This document shows, piece after piece, positions 42,223 to 52,751 of a stretch of DNA of 64,000 nucleotides (its first letter is position 1; the number at the start of each line of letters is the position of its first letter). The translations under genes and the position numbers were made by a program. Under the pieces are notes generated by a model, which ran no database searches, had not been told where the DNA came from, and saw nothing but the letters and a program-made list of their open reading frames with translations. The DNA is from Mycobacterium stomatepiae (lineage in GTDB: Bacteria > Actinomycetota > Actinomycetes > Mycobacteriales > Mycobacteriaceae): the NCBI RefSeq assembly GCF_010731715.1, contig NZ_AP022587.1:3100001-3164000 (forward strand), in the 5' to 3' direction.

Positions 42223-43428
42223 GTGGACATACAGCTGTTCCTCTTGATCATTGTCGTCGTCACGGCATTGGCGTTCGATTTCACCAACGGCTTCCATGAC
42301 ACCGCAAACGCGATGGCGACCTCGATCGCCAGTGGCGCGCTCAAGCCCAAGACCGCGGTCGCGCTCTCCGCGGTACTCAATCTGATAGGCGCGTTCCTGT
42401 CGACCACAGTCGCTGCCACGATCGCCAAGGGCCTCATCGATTCCAGCATCGTGTCGTTGGAACTGGTGTTCGCCGGCCTGGTCGGCGGCGTCGTCTGGAA
42501 CCTGCTGACCTGGCTGCTCGGTATCCCCTCGAGTTCGTCGCACGCGCTGATCGGTGGCATCATCGGCGCCACGATCGCCGCGGTGGGCGCGCACGGGGTG
42601 ATCTGGTCGGGCGTGATGTCCAAGGCGATCATCCCGGCCGTCGTTTCGGTGTTCGTGGCCCTGTTCGTCGGCGCGTGCGCGACCTGGGCGGTCTTCCGGA
42701 TCACCCGGGGCCTACAGAAGGAGCGGACCGAAGCCGGGTTCCGGCGCGGCCAGATCGGCTCCGCGTCGCTGGTCTCGCTGGCGCATGGCACCAACGACGC
42801 ACAAAAGACGATGGGCATCATCTTCTTAGCGCTGATGTCCTACGGCTCGGTCAGCAAGAGTGCCGCGGTCCCGCCGATGTGGGTCATCGTGGCGTGCGCC
42901 CTGGCGATGGCCACGGGCACCTACCTGGGCGGCTGGCGGATCATCCGGACCCTAGGCAAGGGACTCGTCGAAATCTCCTCGCCGCAGGGCATGGCCGCCG
43001 AATCATCCTCGGCCGCAGTCATTCTGCTGTCCGCTCACTTCGGCTACGCACTGTCCACCACCCAGGTCTGCACCGGCTCGGTGATGGGCAGCGGGATCGG
43101 CAAGCCCGGCGGCGAGGTCCGTTGGGGCGTGGCCGGCCGCATGGCCGTCGCGTGGCTGGTGACGCTTCCGCTGGCCGGGCTGGTCGGCGCGATCACCTAC
43201 TGGATCGTCCACTACATCGGTGGATACCCCGGCGCCGTCGTCGGCTTCGGTCTGCTGGTAGGCGTCTCTGCCGCGATCTACATGCGGTCGCGCAAGAACA
43301 AGGTCGACCAGAACAACGTCAACGACGACTGGAAGGGCGACCTGACCGCCGGACTCGATGAGAACAAGCCGTCCAGCGGGGCCAAGGTGGGCGCCGTTGC
43401 CAGTTCCGACGACGTGAGTGTGGGGTAG
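42223..43428 (+). CDS. pitA: Low-affinity inorganic phosphate transporter
   Basis: A 401-residue PiT-family symporter with about ten membrane helices. The duplicated PiT signature is visible as FDFTNGFHDTANAMATSIASGAL near the N-terminus and SLAHGTNDAQKTMGI in the second half. It imports phosphate with protons or metal-phosphate complexes. It matches Rv0545c. GTG 42223 is the first start; the C-terminal 40 residues are hydrophilic. The next gene begins 6 bases later and is probably cotranscribed. Confidence 0.94.
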   Translation: MDIQLFLLIIVVVTALAFDFTNGFHDTANAMATSIASGALKPKTAVALSAVLNLIGAFLSTTVAATIAKGLIDSSIVSLELVFAGLVGGVVWNLLTWLLGIPSSSSHALIGGIIGATIAAVGAHGVIWSGVMSKAIIPAVVSVFVALFVGACATWAVFRITRGLQKERTEAGFRRGQIGSASLVSLAHGTNDAQKTMGIIFLALMSYGSVSKSAAVPPMWVIVACALAMATGTYLGGWRIIRTLGKGLVEISSPQGMAAESSSAAVILLSAHFGYALSTTQVCTGSVMGSGIGKPGGEVRWGVAGRMAVAWLVTLPLAGLVGAITYWIVHYIGGYPGAVVGFGLLVGVSAAIYMRSRKNKVDQNNVNDDWKGDLTAGLDENKPSSGAKVGAVASSDDVSVG

Positions 43429-43434
43429 CGTCCG

Positions 43435-43734
43435 ATGAGTCAACTGAACCAGTGGTTCAACTACGAGGCCACCCTGAAGATCCTGATCTTCAGCATGCTG
43501 GCCGGCGCTTTCCTGCCGGGCCTGTTCGCCGTCGGGATCCGGCTGCAGGCCCTCGGTTCCGGCGGCGTCGGCGCCGACGGTTCCACGACGCAGCCGAACC
43601 CGGTGTTGTCCGGGCTGGCCTGGGTGATCTACGCGCTCGTCGTGGCCGTGATCGTCATCGGTGTGTTGTTCATCGCGCGCGATTTCATCGCACACCACAC
43701 CGGGTATCCCTTCCTCGGAGCAAAGCTTAAGTAA
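43435..43734 (+). CDS. Small two-helix membrane protein, Rv0544c-like
   Basis: A 99-residue protein with two hydrophobic helices (LKILIFSMLAGAFLPGLFAVGI and LSGLAWVIYALVVAVIVIGVLFI) joined by a Gly/Ser-rich loop of about 25 residues. It starts 6 bases after pitA and is coupled to it in mycobacteria (Rv0544c), suggesting a partner or stabiliser of the transporter. No known domain. Confidence 0.85.
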   Translation: MSQLNQWFNYEATLKILIFSMLAGAFLPGLFAVGIRLQALGSGGVGADGSTTQPNPVLSGLAWVIYALVVAVIVIGVLFIARDFIAHHTGYPFLGAKLK

Positions 43735-43785
43735 CATCGAATCGTCGTCCACCGAACTACCGAGCCCCCGGGCGGAGTTGATCGA

Positions 43786-44109
43786 ATGAACCGATTCCTA
43801 AGCTCGGTCGTCTCGTGGTTGCGCGCGGGCTATCCGGAGGGCGTTCCCCCGACGGATACCTTCGCCCTGCTAGCGCTGCTGACCAACAGGTTGACCAATG
43901 ACGAGGTCAAGCTCGTCGCCAATGCGCTGATGGAACGCGGAGACTTCGACAACATCGACATCGGCGTGATGATCAGCAAGCTCACCGACGAGCTGCCTTC
44001 CGAAACTGACGTCGAGCGAGTGCGGGCCCGGCTGGGGGCCCAGGGCTGGCCGCTGGACGACCCGCACGACGATGAGCACAACGAACTCGATGGCGGAGCG
44101 CACGCATAG
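43786..44109 (+). CDS. DUF3349 protein, Rv0543c-like
   Basis: A 107-residue soluble helical protein (FLSSVVSWLRAGYPEGVPPTDTFALLALL; RLTNDEVKLVANAL; VERVRARLGAQGWPLDD). The DUF3349 fold has an NMR structure from M. tuberculosis Rv0543c but no known function. It lies between the phosphate transporter and menE on one strand. Short acidic C-terminal tail. Confidence 0.88.
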   Translation: MNRFLSSVVSWLRAGYPEGVPPTDTFALLALLTNRLTNDEVKLVANALMERGDFDNIDIGVMISKLTDELPSETDVERVRARLGAQGWPLDDPHDDEHNELDGGAHA

Positions 44110-44153
44110 CCGTTCTGCGTGCGCTGCGCGTCTCACCCGGCTCCGCTTCAGCA

Positions 44154-45248
44154 GTGCTGCTGCCCGCGTTGGAGCGGGTACTAAGTGGTGGCGACTCGGC
44201 TTTCGTTGCGGTGCAACAGGATTGCGGTGCCGAGCTGGAGGCGCTGCGGGTAGGCGAAGCGATCGACGCCGACGTGGCATTGGTCGCGACGACGTCGGGA
44301 ACCACCGGTAAACCCAAAGGCGCCTTGCTCACTGCCGCGGCCCTGGCCGCCAGCGCGGCCGCCACCCATGACCGTCTCGGCGGGCCGGGCAGCTGGCTGC
44401 TGGCACTGCCGCCGTACCACATCGCCGGACTCCAGGTGCTGGTGCGCAGCGTCCTTGCCGGTTCCGAACCGGTCGAGCTGGACGTGTCCTCCGGGTTCGA
44501 TATCACCGAATTGCCTTCTGCTGTGGCTAGATTGGGCGCCGGTCGGCGCTACACCTCACTGGTGGCCACCCAACTGGCCAAGGCCCTGGCCGATCCTGCG
44601 GCAGCGGCCGCACTCGCCGAATTGGACGCCGTGCTGCTCGGCGGCGGGCCGGCGCCACGACCGGTGCTCGACGCCGCGGCAGCCGCGGGGATTGCGGTGA
44701 TCCGCACCTACGGCATGAGCGAGACCGCGGGGGGCTGCGTGTACGACGGGGTCGCACTGGCCGGTGTGCGGTTGCGGGTGGACGAAGGTCGCGTCGTAAT
44801 CGGCGGCGCCACGCTGGCCAAGGGCTATCGCAACCCGGTAGATCCCGATCCGTTTGCGGAGCCGGGATGGTTCCGCACCGACGATCTGGGCTCGATCGAC
44901 TCGGGTGTGCTGACCGTGCTGGGCCGCGCCGACGACGCGATCAATACAGGCGGGCTGACGGTGCTTCCGCAGCCGGTCGAGGCCGCGCTGTGCACCCACC
45001 CCTGCGTCGGCGACTGCGTGGTGTTCGGCCTCCCCGACGACCGGTTGGGGCAGCGGGTGGTCGCGGCGATCGTGGTGCGCGACGGCATCGGCCCGCCCAC
45101 GCTGGACACACTGCGCGCCCATGTGGCCCGCACCCTGGACGCCACCGCCGCGCCGCGGGAGATACACGTCGTCAAGGCGCTGCCTCGCCGCGGCATCGGC
45201 AAGGTGGACCGGGCGGCGCTGGTGCGCCGGTTCGGCGCCGGTCAATAG
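44154..45248 (+). CDS. menE: o-Succinylbenzoate-CoA ligase
   Basis: A 364-residue (from GTG 44154) adenylate-forming ligase that makes OSB-CoA for MenB. VATTSGTTGKPKGALL is the P-loop, TYGMSETAGGCVYDG the acyl-binding motif, WFRTDDLGSIDSG and GRADDAINTGGLTVLPQPVEAAL the hinge, and RGIGKVDRAAL the C-terminal Lys. It matches Rv0542c. The frame upstream of 44154 stays coding-like (VLRALRVSPGSASA) for about 15 codons but has no ATG, GTG or TTG, so the true start may be a rarer codon or slightly earlier. Confidence 0.92.
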   Translation: MLLPALERVLSGGDSAFVAVQQDCGAELEALRVGEAIDADVALVATTSGTTGKPKGALLTAAALAASAAATHDRLGGPGSWLLALPPYHIAGLQVLVRSVLAGSEPVELDVSSGFDITELPSAVARLGAGRRYTSLVATQLAKALADPAAAAALAELDAVLLGGGPAPRPVLDAAAAAGIAVIRTYGMSETAGGCVYDGVALAGVRLRVDEGRVVIGGATLAKGYRNPVDPDPFAEPGWFRTDDLGSIDSGVLTVLGRADDAINTGGLTVLPQPVEAALCTHPCVGDCVVFGLPDDRLGQRVVAAIVVRDGIGPPTLDTLRAHVARTLDATAAPREIHVVKALPRRGIGKVDRAALVRRFGAGQ

Positions 45249-45259
45249 GCTGGTCGATC

Positions 45260-46618
45260 GTGAGGATAGCCCGCCGGGAGATGACGGCCGTCGCGGTCGG
45301 TTCCGGCCTGGTCGCCGCCGCGGTCGTGCTGCCGTCGCTGGATTGGGGAGTCAGACCGCGGCTCGACATCGGACGGGAACGCTTCGCCACCCACCAGCAA
45401 GCCGCGCCGCTGTTCGGCACCTGGGAGGTCCACGCCGGCTGGGGAACCGGGCCGGCGATTCTGCTGGCTATTGCCGCCGTGGCGTGGGGACCTACAGTGG
45501 CACAACGCCTTTCATGGCGCTGGTTGACGCTGGGCGGCTGGGCGGTGGCCTGCGGGTGGGCCTTCGCGCTGGCGATGATCGACGGCTGGCAGCGCGGCTT
45601 CGCGGGCCGGTTGACCACCCGGGACGAATACCTTTTTCAGGTGCCGAGCATCACCGATATCCCGGCGACGCTGCGCACATTTTCCAGCCGGATCCTCGAC
45701 TACCAGCCCAACTCCTGGGTCACGCATATCTCCGGGCATCCGCCCGGAGCCCTGCTGACGTTCGTCTGGCTGGACCGGCTCGGCCTGCACGGCGGCGCAT
45801 GGGCGGGCCTGTTGTGCCTGCTGGCCGGCTCCAGCGCGGTGGCGGCCGTGCTGATCGCCATTCGCGCGCTCGCCGACGAGCAAACCGCGCGGCTGGCCGC
45901 CCCGTTCGTCGCGATAGCACCGGCGGCGATCTGGGTGGCGGTCTCGGCCGACGGCTATTTCGCCGGCGTCGCGGCATGGGGCATCGCGCTGTTGGCGGTG
46001 GCCGTACACCGGCGGGTTCGATTCCCCGCGCTGGTCGCGGTCGCCGCAGGGCTACTGCTCGGGTGGGGTGTCTTCCTAAGTTACGGCCTGCTGTTGATCG
46101 GCCTTCCCGCGGCGGCGGTGTTGGTTTCGGCTACCGACTACCGGGCCGCGCTGCGGGCATTGGGACCCGCCGCCTTGACAGCCGTGGCGGTGGCGGTGAC
46201 CTTTGCTGTCACCGGCTTCTACTGGTTCGACGGCTATACGCTTGTGCAGCAACGCTATTGGCAACCGAACGCGATCGCCAACTACCGGCCATTCCAGTAT
46301 TGGTGGTGGGCTAATCTGACATGCGTGGTGTGTGCGATCGGCCTGGGCGGTGTCGCGGGGATCACCCGGGTGTTCGACATCGCCGCGATCCGCCGTCGCT
46401 CGGGGTTCCATTTGCTGATGCTGGCCGTGCTGGCCGCGATCGTCTGCGCCGACCTGAGCATGCTGAGTAAGGCCGAGGTGGAACGGATTTGGCTGCCGTT
46501 CACGATCTGGCTCACGGCCGCGCCCGCGCTGCTGCCGGTGCGATCGCACCGGGTCTGGCTGGCCGTCAACGCTGCCGGCGCGCTACTGATCAACACGGTC
46601 ATGGTCACGAACTGGTAG
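45260..46618 (+). CDS. Polytopic membrane protein, Rv0541c-like
   Basis: A 452-residue protein with about eleven predicted membrane helices and a conserved external loop near residue 145 (SWVTHISGHPPGALLTFVWLDRLG). Overall layout recalls GT-C glycosyltransferases, but the usual acidic first-loop motif is not clear. It matches Rv0541c. GTG 45260 lies 11 bases after menE, so the two are likely cotranscribed. Function unknown. Confidence 0.82.
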   Translation: MRIARREMTAVAVGSGLVAAAVVLPSLDWGVRPRLDIGRERFATHQQAAPLFGTWEVHAGWGTGPAILLAIAAVAWGPTVAQRLSWRWLTLGGWAVACGWAFALAMIDGWQRGFAGRLTTRDEYLFQVPSITDIPATLRTFSSRILDYQPNSWVTHISGHPPGALLTFVWLDRLGLHGGAWAGLLCLLAGSSAVAAVLIAIRALADEQTARLAAPFVAIAPAAIWVAVSADGYFAGVAAWGIALLAVAVHRRVRFPALVAVAAGLLLGWGVFLSYGLLLIGLPAAAVLVSATDYRAALRALGPAALTAVAVAVTFAVTGFYWFDGYTLVQQRYWQPNAIANYRPFQYWWWANLTCVVCAIGLGGVAGITRVFDIAAIRRRSGFHLLMLAVLAAIVCADLSMLSKAEVERIWLPFTIWLTAAPALLPVRSHRVWLAVNAAGALLINTVMVTNW

Positions 46619-46624
46619 GCGGTC

Positions 46625-47866
<1,242 letters not shown>

Positions 47867-48375
47867 GAAGCGGCGTTCGGCGGCCGGAGTTGTTCCGCTG
47901 GCGTTTGCCAGGAAGAGGTTCCACGGCTCGCGTGCTTGGTCTGCCGCCACGGCGGCAAGGTCATTGGGCGATGCCCCACACAGGCCGATGTCTTTGCTGG
48001 CGAGGATCCGAATTATCGGTGCGGAGATTTAAATTAGCGACATCGTCGACCCGTATACGTCGCCTGTGTGTTTTCTATGTGTTCACCCTGTCGAGCTCCG
48101 GCGTTAACGCGAGGTAGACCGCGTCATCGGCGCTTTGCTTGGCGAGCCGGCGAACCACCACGCGTCCGCGGGCACCTTGGGACCGGCCAACTTTGACGAC
48201 CACCGCGTCCGCCAGGGCTGGCTAGCGTACTGGCCACGAGACCAGCTTCACGACTGACAGCAATCGCAATCGCCAAATTGCGGTGGGTCAAGGTCGCTCA
48301 ATGTTGTTGGCGTTCAACGGTGTCGGCGAAGACAAGCGGAACGGTCGTGGTCGGATAGCCGGCGGAGGGAAGGCA
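47867..48375. other. Gene-poor gap before the PPE genes
   Basis: These 509 bases hold no convincing gene. The only elements I see are an AT-rich palindrome ATTTAAAT (48027-48034) in a short low-GC patch and a purine-rich GGAGGGAAGG (48362-48371) that serves the PPE gene. The gap separates the permease from the PPE cluster and may be the left edge of an inserted segment. Confidence 0.5.
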
Positions 48376-49620
48376 ATGGATTTCGGAGCGTTACATCCGG
48401 AGATCAACTCCGGCAGGATCTACCTTGGGCGGGGGTCGGCACCGCTGCTGGCCGCAGGGACTGCCTGGGACGGCTTGGCCAGCGAATTGCGTTCAACTGC
48501 AGCGGCTTACGGGTCCACCATCGCGGAGCTGCTCAGCGGTTGGCTTGGGCCGTCGTCCACGTCGATGTTGGCCGCGGCAACGCCCTACATTGCATGGCTG
48601 GAAAGGACGGCCGCGCAAGCCGAGCAGACGGCGTGGCAAGCCAAGGCGGCGGCCGCCGCGTTCGAGGCCGTCTTCGCGGCCACCGTCCCTCCTCAGGTGG
48701 TCGCGGCCAATCGGACGTTGTTGCTGTCGCTGATCGCGACAAATGTGTTGGGTCAGAACACCCCGGCGATCGCGACCACGGAGGCGCGGTACGCCGAGAT
48801 GTGGGCCCAAGACGCCGGCGCGATGTACGGCTACGCCGCTTCCTCGGAAGTTGCGACCCGGCTGACTCCGTTCAGCGCACCCCCGGCAACCACGAACGAC
48901 AGCGGCACGGCCGACCAGTCGGCCGCGGTCGCCGTCGCGGCCGAGTCTTCGGCAGCTTCCAATGCGGACACGGCGTTGTCACTGGCGGTCGCTCAGGCCC
49001 CGGCCGCGGTGCAAACCCTCGCCACGAACGCGGCCGCGGTCGAGCTCCCCTTGGGTCTCAAGGACATCACCGGGATTCTGAAGGCGTTCAACGGCTTCAT
49101 GACCAACTTCGTGGCCGGGCCGTACAACCCCCTCGGTATCGCGGGCCTGTTCAGGAACTGGTACCAGGTCTCGATCAGCATCCCGGCCGTGGGCACCGGC
49201 ATCCAAGGCATCGGCCCGCTGCTGCACCCCAAGGCCCTCTCTGGAGTTTTGGCGCCGTTGCTGCACAGCGACCTGCTGACCGGCGCCGGCGCGTTGCACC
49301 CGGCGGGTGCGGTTGCGGCCGCGGCGGGGCGGGCCGGCACGGTTGGCGCGTTGTCGGTGCCGGCGAACTGGGCCTCGGCCGTTCCGGCGATCAGAACGGT
49401 CGCCGCGGAGCTGCCCGAGACCATGCTCGAAGCGGATCCGGCGATGGCCGCCAACGAGGGCATGTTCGCCCCGACGGCCCTATCAAGTCTGGCCGGACGC
49501 GCGCTCGGCGGGACCGCCACCCACGCCGTTGCGCCAGCGGTACGTGTTCCCGGCGCTGTGGCACTCGACGACATCGCGACGACCTCCACGGTCATCGTGA
49601 TCCCGCCGAACGCGAAATAA
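48376..49620 (+). CDS. PPE-family protein, SVP subgroup
   Basis: A 414-residue PPE protein. The PPE domain (about residues 1-175) has [16 protein letters not shown] in place of the usual PPE triplet, the turn motif [10 protein letters not shown] and the helical [30 protein letters not shown]. The SVP signature GALSVPANW is near residue 337. PPE proteins are exported by type VII systems, mostly ESX-5, usually with a PE partner; none is adjacent here. ATG 48376 follows GGAGGGAAGG. Confidence 0.92.
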   Translation: MDFGALHPEINSGRIYLGRGSAPLLAAGTAWDGLASELRSTAAAYGSTIAELLSGWLGPSSTSMLAAATPYIAWLERTAAQAEQTAWQAKAAAAAFEAVFAATVPPQVVAANRTLLLSLIATNVLGQNTPAIATTEARYAEMWAQDAGAMYGYAASSEVATRLTPFSAPPATTNDSGTADQSAAVAVAAESSAASNADTALSLAVAQAPAAVQTLATNAAAVELPLGLKDITGILKAFNGFMTNFVAGPYNPLGIAGLFRNWYQVSISIPAVGTGIQGIGPLLHPKALSGVLAPLLHSDLLTGAGALHPAGAVAAAAGRAGTVGALSVPANWASAVPAIRTVAAELPETMLEADPAMAANEGMFAPTALSSLAGRALGGTATHAVAPAVRVPGAVALDDIATTSTVIVIPPNAK

Positions 49621-49629
49621 GGAGAGGCA

Positions 49630-50985
49630 ATGGTTTTCGCGGATTTCGCAGTGCAGCCACCGGAGCTGATCTCCGGCCTGCTCTATTCGGGCCCGGGTTC
49701 GGGATCATTTTTGGCTGCCGCCGCGGCATGGGAGGCACTGGCCGCCGAGTTGCATTCCACCGCCGCCTCGTACAGCTCAGTGATTTCCGAACTGGTCGGC
49801 GAGTCCTGGGCGGGTCCATCGTCAGCGGCCATGGCGGCGGCAGCGGCACCGTACGTAACGTGGATGTCGACCACGGCGGGTCAGGCAGAGGAGGCCGCCT
49901 CCCAGGCGCTGGCCGCGGCCGCCGCCTATGACGCCGCGTTGGCGGCGGCCGTGCCCCCGCCACTCATCCTCGAGAATCGTGCCGAGCTGCAAGAACTGTT
50001 GGCGACCAATATCTTTGGCCAAAACGGCGGGGCCATCGCGGCCAACGAGGCCGAATACGGCCAGATGTGGTCTCAAGACGTCGAAGCGATGTTCACCTAC
50101 GCCAGTTCCTCGGAGGCCGCGGGTGAGCTGACGGCGTTCAGCGAAGCGCCGCAAACCACCTCCGCCGCAGCCGCACCTCAAGCAGCCGCGGCGGCCGCGG
50201 CACCTCAATCTCTGTCGTCATGGCTGGCCCAGCTGAAGAACTACATCAACTCGCTCACCGGCCAATACGCAACATTTTGGCAGCAATTGATCACGGGTGT
50301 CACGGGGAGTTCGGACGTCGCACCCCTGTGGGAGGCGCTGTACTCCGCCATTTCGTCAATCGGCAGCCAGGGCACCTGGACCAACGTCGTCAACGCGACG
50401 ATCGGCCTTGGCGTTTCGCAGTGGAAGAACTTCTTCATCTATGCACCCTGGAGTGCCGCGATGGCCAAGTCGTCGCTGGGCGCCGGCCTGACATCACCAG
50501 GACATCTCGCGGCCGTCGGCTCGGTGCGGCCCGTGTCTGCGGTTATGGGCAACGCGCCCACGGTGGGGTCGATGTCGGTGCCGCCAAGCTGGGCTACCGC
50601 CACCCCGGCGATCAGGCTGACCCCCACCACGCTGCCAGCCAGCCTGGCGGCGGCTCCCGCGACGGAGTTGGGCGGCCTGGTCAACGAGGCGCCCCTGGGC
50701 GGTCTGGCGGGTGGCGCGCTGGGCAGCCCGGTCTCTCGCGTCGTCAGCTCGACCGGGATCCAGGCCCGCGCGATCACCGGTGAGCGCCGGGTGGGCCCGG
50801 TCAAACTCGACCGTGTCATCGCACAACTGCAAGAACAGCCCGACCAGGTCCAGCACTGGAGTGTCGACGAGGCCGGGCTCGACGATTTGGTCGCCAGGCT
50901 GACGACCACGCCCGGCGTGCACGCGGTACACGTGACAGACGACCTGCAGACGCCGGCCATTCCCAGCGAATCCAAACTGGGGTAA
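49630..50985 (+). CDS. PPE-family protein, SVP subgroup, with C-terminal extension
   Basis: A 451-residue PPE protein (VQPPELISGLLYSGPGSGSF; ESWAGPSSAAMAAAAAPYVTWM; Ala-rich linker near 175-190). The SVP motif GSMSVPPSW is near residue 315. Unlike its neighbour it has a further C-terminal segment of about 70 residues with mixed charge (VKLDRVIAQLQEQPDQVQHW, LDDLVARLTTTPGVHAVHV) that looks like a small folded domain. It starts 9 bases after the first PPE gene with GGAGAGG upstream, so the two are one operon. Confidence 0.92.
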   Translation: MVFADFAVQPPELISGLLYSGPGSGSFLAAAAAWEALAAELHSTAASYSSVISELVGESWAGPSSAAMAAAAAPYVTWMSTTAGQAEEAASQALAAAAAYDAALAAAVPPPLILENRAELQELLATNIFGQNGGAIAANEAEYGQMWSQDVEAMFTYASSSEAAGELTAFSEAPQTTSAAAAPQAAAAAAAPQSLSSWLAQLKNYINSLTGQYATFWQQLITGVTGSSDVAPLWEALYSAISSIGSQGTWTNVVNATIGLGVSQWKNFFIYAPWSAAMAKSSLGAGLTSPGHLAAVGSVRPVSAVMGNAPTVGSMSVPPSWATATPAIRLTPTTLPASLAAAPATELGGLVNEAPLGGLAGGALGSPVSRVVSSTGIQARAITGERRVGPVKLDRVIAQLQEQPDQVQHWSVDEAGLDDLVARLTTTPGVHAVHVTDDLQTPAIPSESKLG

Positions 50986-51053
50986 TGCGGATTTACTTAC
51001 GTGACAACAGAATACCGCGGCGGAAGAACACCAGCGCCACCGATGGAGGAACC

Positions 51054-51401
51054 ATGAAACTGCTGCTAGCCGTTCTCGGCATCTCGATGAGCGTCGTCAT
51101 CGCGGCGCCCGCGCACGCCGAAACCGGCCTCGATGAGCAGGCCGTCGATGACAACAACGACGTCTTCCTGGCGGACCTGTCCAAGGTGGGGATCGGCTTC
51201 CAGGACCCGGGCCAGGCGATCTACGCCGGCAAATCGGTGTGCGGGTTGATCTCTCGCGGCGTGTCCGGCCTGCAACTGCTCAACGACCTCAAGAGCAACA
51301 ATCCCGGGCTGACCACCAACGGCGCCGCCCAATTCGCGACACTTTCCGCGAAGTCGTACTGCCCGAAACAACTCGAAGAAGTGCCCAGCGGCAAGGGCTG
51401 A
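51054..51401 (+). CDS. Secreted DUF732 protein
   Basis: A 115-residue exported protein with a signal peptide (LLLAVLGISMSVVIAAPAHA, cleavage before ETGL) and a DUF732 domain (VFLADLSKVGIGFQDPGQAIYAGKSVCGLI; AKSYCPKQL) with its two Cys. ATG 51054 follows GGAGGAACC. It lies 68 bases after the second PPE gene and is probably cotranscribed. It is a distant paralog of the DUF732 protein at 24925. Confidence 0.88.
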   Translation: MKLLLAVLGISMSVVIAAPAHAETGLDEQAVDDNNDVFLADLSKVGIGFQDPGQAIYAGKSVCGLISRGVSGLQLLNDLKSNNPGLTTNGAAQFATLSAKSYCPKQLEEVPSGKG

Positions 51402-51415
51402 GTCGCTAAAACCAA

Positions 51416-52444
51416 ATGTTAGAACAAGACTCACGCCGGGTGAGACGAAGGCGCTGGGCCGCGATGCAGGCCGACCGGTCCTCGTCCGAACCCGGCAACA
51501 CGCCGGCGTCAGCGGAGGCGGACAAGCTGACCTGGCCGGGCGCGGCTTCACCAGCGACAGCAACGGATTTCGGCGCGCTGCCGCCGGAGATCACCACCGG
51601 CCGAATGCATTCGGGACCGGGTGCCGAATCACTGTTGGGCGCCGCCATGGCATGGGATGAGGTCGCCGACCAGCTGGACAACACGGTCGCGGGGTACGAA
51701 GGGGTGGCGACACAAACTTTCGCGCCTTACACGGTATGGCTCAAAGAAACTGCCGCGCAGGCCCGACGGACCGGCCAACTAGCCGAGGCGGCTGCCGGCG
51801 CCCATGCCGCGGCTCTCGCGGCGGTGGTATCGCCTCAGCAGATCGAGGCCAATCGGCAGCAGCGGATGTCGCTTGCCGCGATGAACTGCCTGGGCCACAC
51901 CAGTGCGGCTATCGCTGGCGTCGAGGCGGACTACGAACGGATGTGGGCCCAAAACGCCGATGCCATGTTCGCGTACGCGCGCTCGTCGGCCGAGGTCTCG
52001 ACGCTGACACCGTTCCGCTCGCCACCGCACTTCACCGATTCCATAGGGCCCACCGGATCATCTCGGTTCTCGCTACTGACGACGGCTCCCGACGTCATAT
52101 CGACTGGGCGCCAGTTGATGTCGGTGATTCCCGGTGCGCTTCGCGCGATCTGCGCCTCGCCGATGACAACCTGCGATGTGTCCCTGTCGCCGGTCACGGC
52201 CTCCCTGTCCAAACTGAGTTCCCTGTCTGCGCCCGGAGATTTCGTGCTCAATTATCTGAACTGCCTCAACAAGACGGCCGCGGTCAACAAGGCGGCGGCC
52301 ATGTGGCCGCAACGATCCCGTGCGGGTCGTGGGGCGCCTCGGACCGGCTTCGGCCACGCCGTAACAGTCGGACCGCTGTCGGTACCTCCGGCCTGGGTGC
52401 AGGCCCAACCAACATGGGCCGACCCGCAAGCGGGCCTGGCATGA
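51416..52444 (+). CDS. Atypical PPE-SVP protein, possibly decaying
   Basis: Up to 342 residues. The PPE domain begins at TDFGALPPEITTGRMHSGPG, but the codon where other PPE genes have ATG is ACG here (51563-51565); the open frame continues upstream to ATG 51416, adding 49 odd basic and Ala-rich residues. Compared with its neighbours about 25 residues around the W-x-G-P-S-S turn are missing (GYEGVATQTFAPYTVWL), which should disturb export and PE pairing. The SVP motif GPLSVPPAW remains near the end. It may be a pseudogene in progress or a divergent member. Confidence 0.65.
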   Translation: MLEQDSRRVRRRRWAAMQADRSSSEPGNTPASAEADKLTWPGAASPATATDFGALPPEITTGRMHSGPGAESLLGAAMAWDEVADQLDNTVAGYEGVATQTFAPYTVWLKETAAQARRTGQLAEAAAGAHAAALAAVVSPQQIEANRQQRMSLAAMNCLGHTSAAIAGVEADYERMWAQNADAMFAYARSSAEVSTLTPFRSPPHFTDSIGPTGSSRFSLLTTAPDVISTGRQLMSVIPGALRAICASPMTTCDVSLSPVTASLSKLSSLSAPGDFVLNYLNCLNKTAAVNKAAAMWPQRSRAGRGAPRTGFGHAVTVGPLSVPPAWVQAQPTWADPQAGLA

Positions 52445-52512
52445 CCCCGATTGTTCGATCCGGGTCTGGTGGGAGTCTTGCGGCCCCAAGGCGTGGTTGG
52501 AAAGGCTGACGA

Positions 52513-52742
52513 AATCGTGGCGACGCGGAGTCGGCATAGTCCAGAGCAGGTTGTGCGCAAGCTGATGGCGACCGCTCAGCTGCCGGCTGAAGGTAGGGAC
52601 ACTGCGGGCGGTATGCCGCGAGCTGGGTGTGGCCGACGGAAGCCGACGGGGCCAAACGGCTTAAGGCGCTGGAACGCGAGAACGCTTCCCTCAAAAGGTT
52701 GTTGGATGATGCACGAATGGACGCATTTGTTGTTCGCGTAGT
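52513..52742 (+). mobile_element. IS3-family OrfA relic
   Basis: Three short frames spell pieces of an IS3 OrfA transposase: RHSPEQVVRKLMATAQLPAEG (helix-turn-helix start), TLRAVCRELGVA in a second frame, and ADGAKRLKALERENASLKRLLDDA (leucine-zipper end) in a third. The central DNA-binding part and all of OrfB are gone. It lies between the third PPE gene and the SDR gene and marks an old insertion and rearrangement. No terminal inverted repeats were recognised. Confidence 0.75.
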
Positions 52743-52751
52743 TAAGCCGGG

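Noticed and set aside
44867..45259. N-terminal extension of the Rv0541c-like frame into menE
   Set aside because: It is out of frame with menE and Arg/Gly-rich. GTG 45260 gives the length expected for the family.
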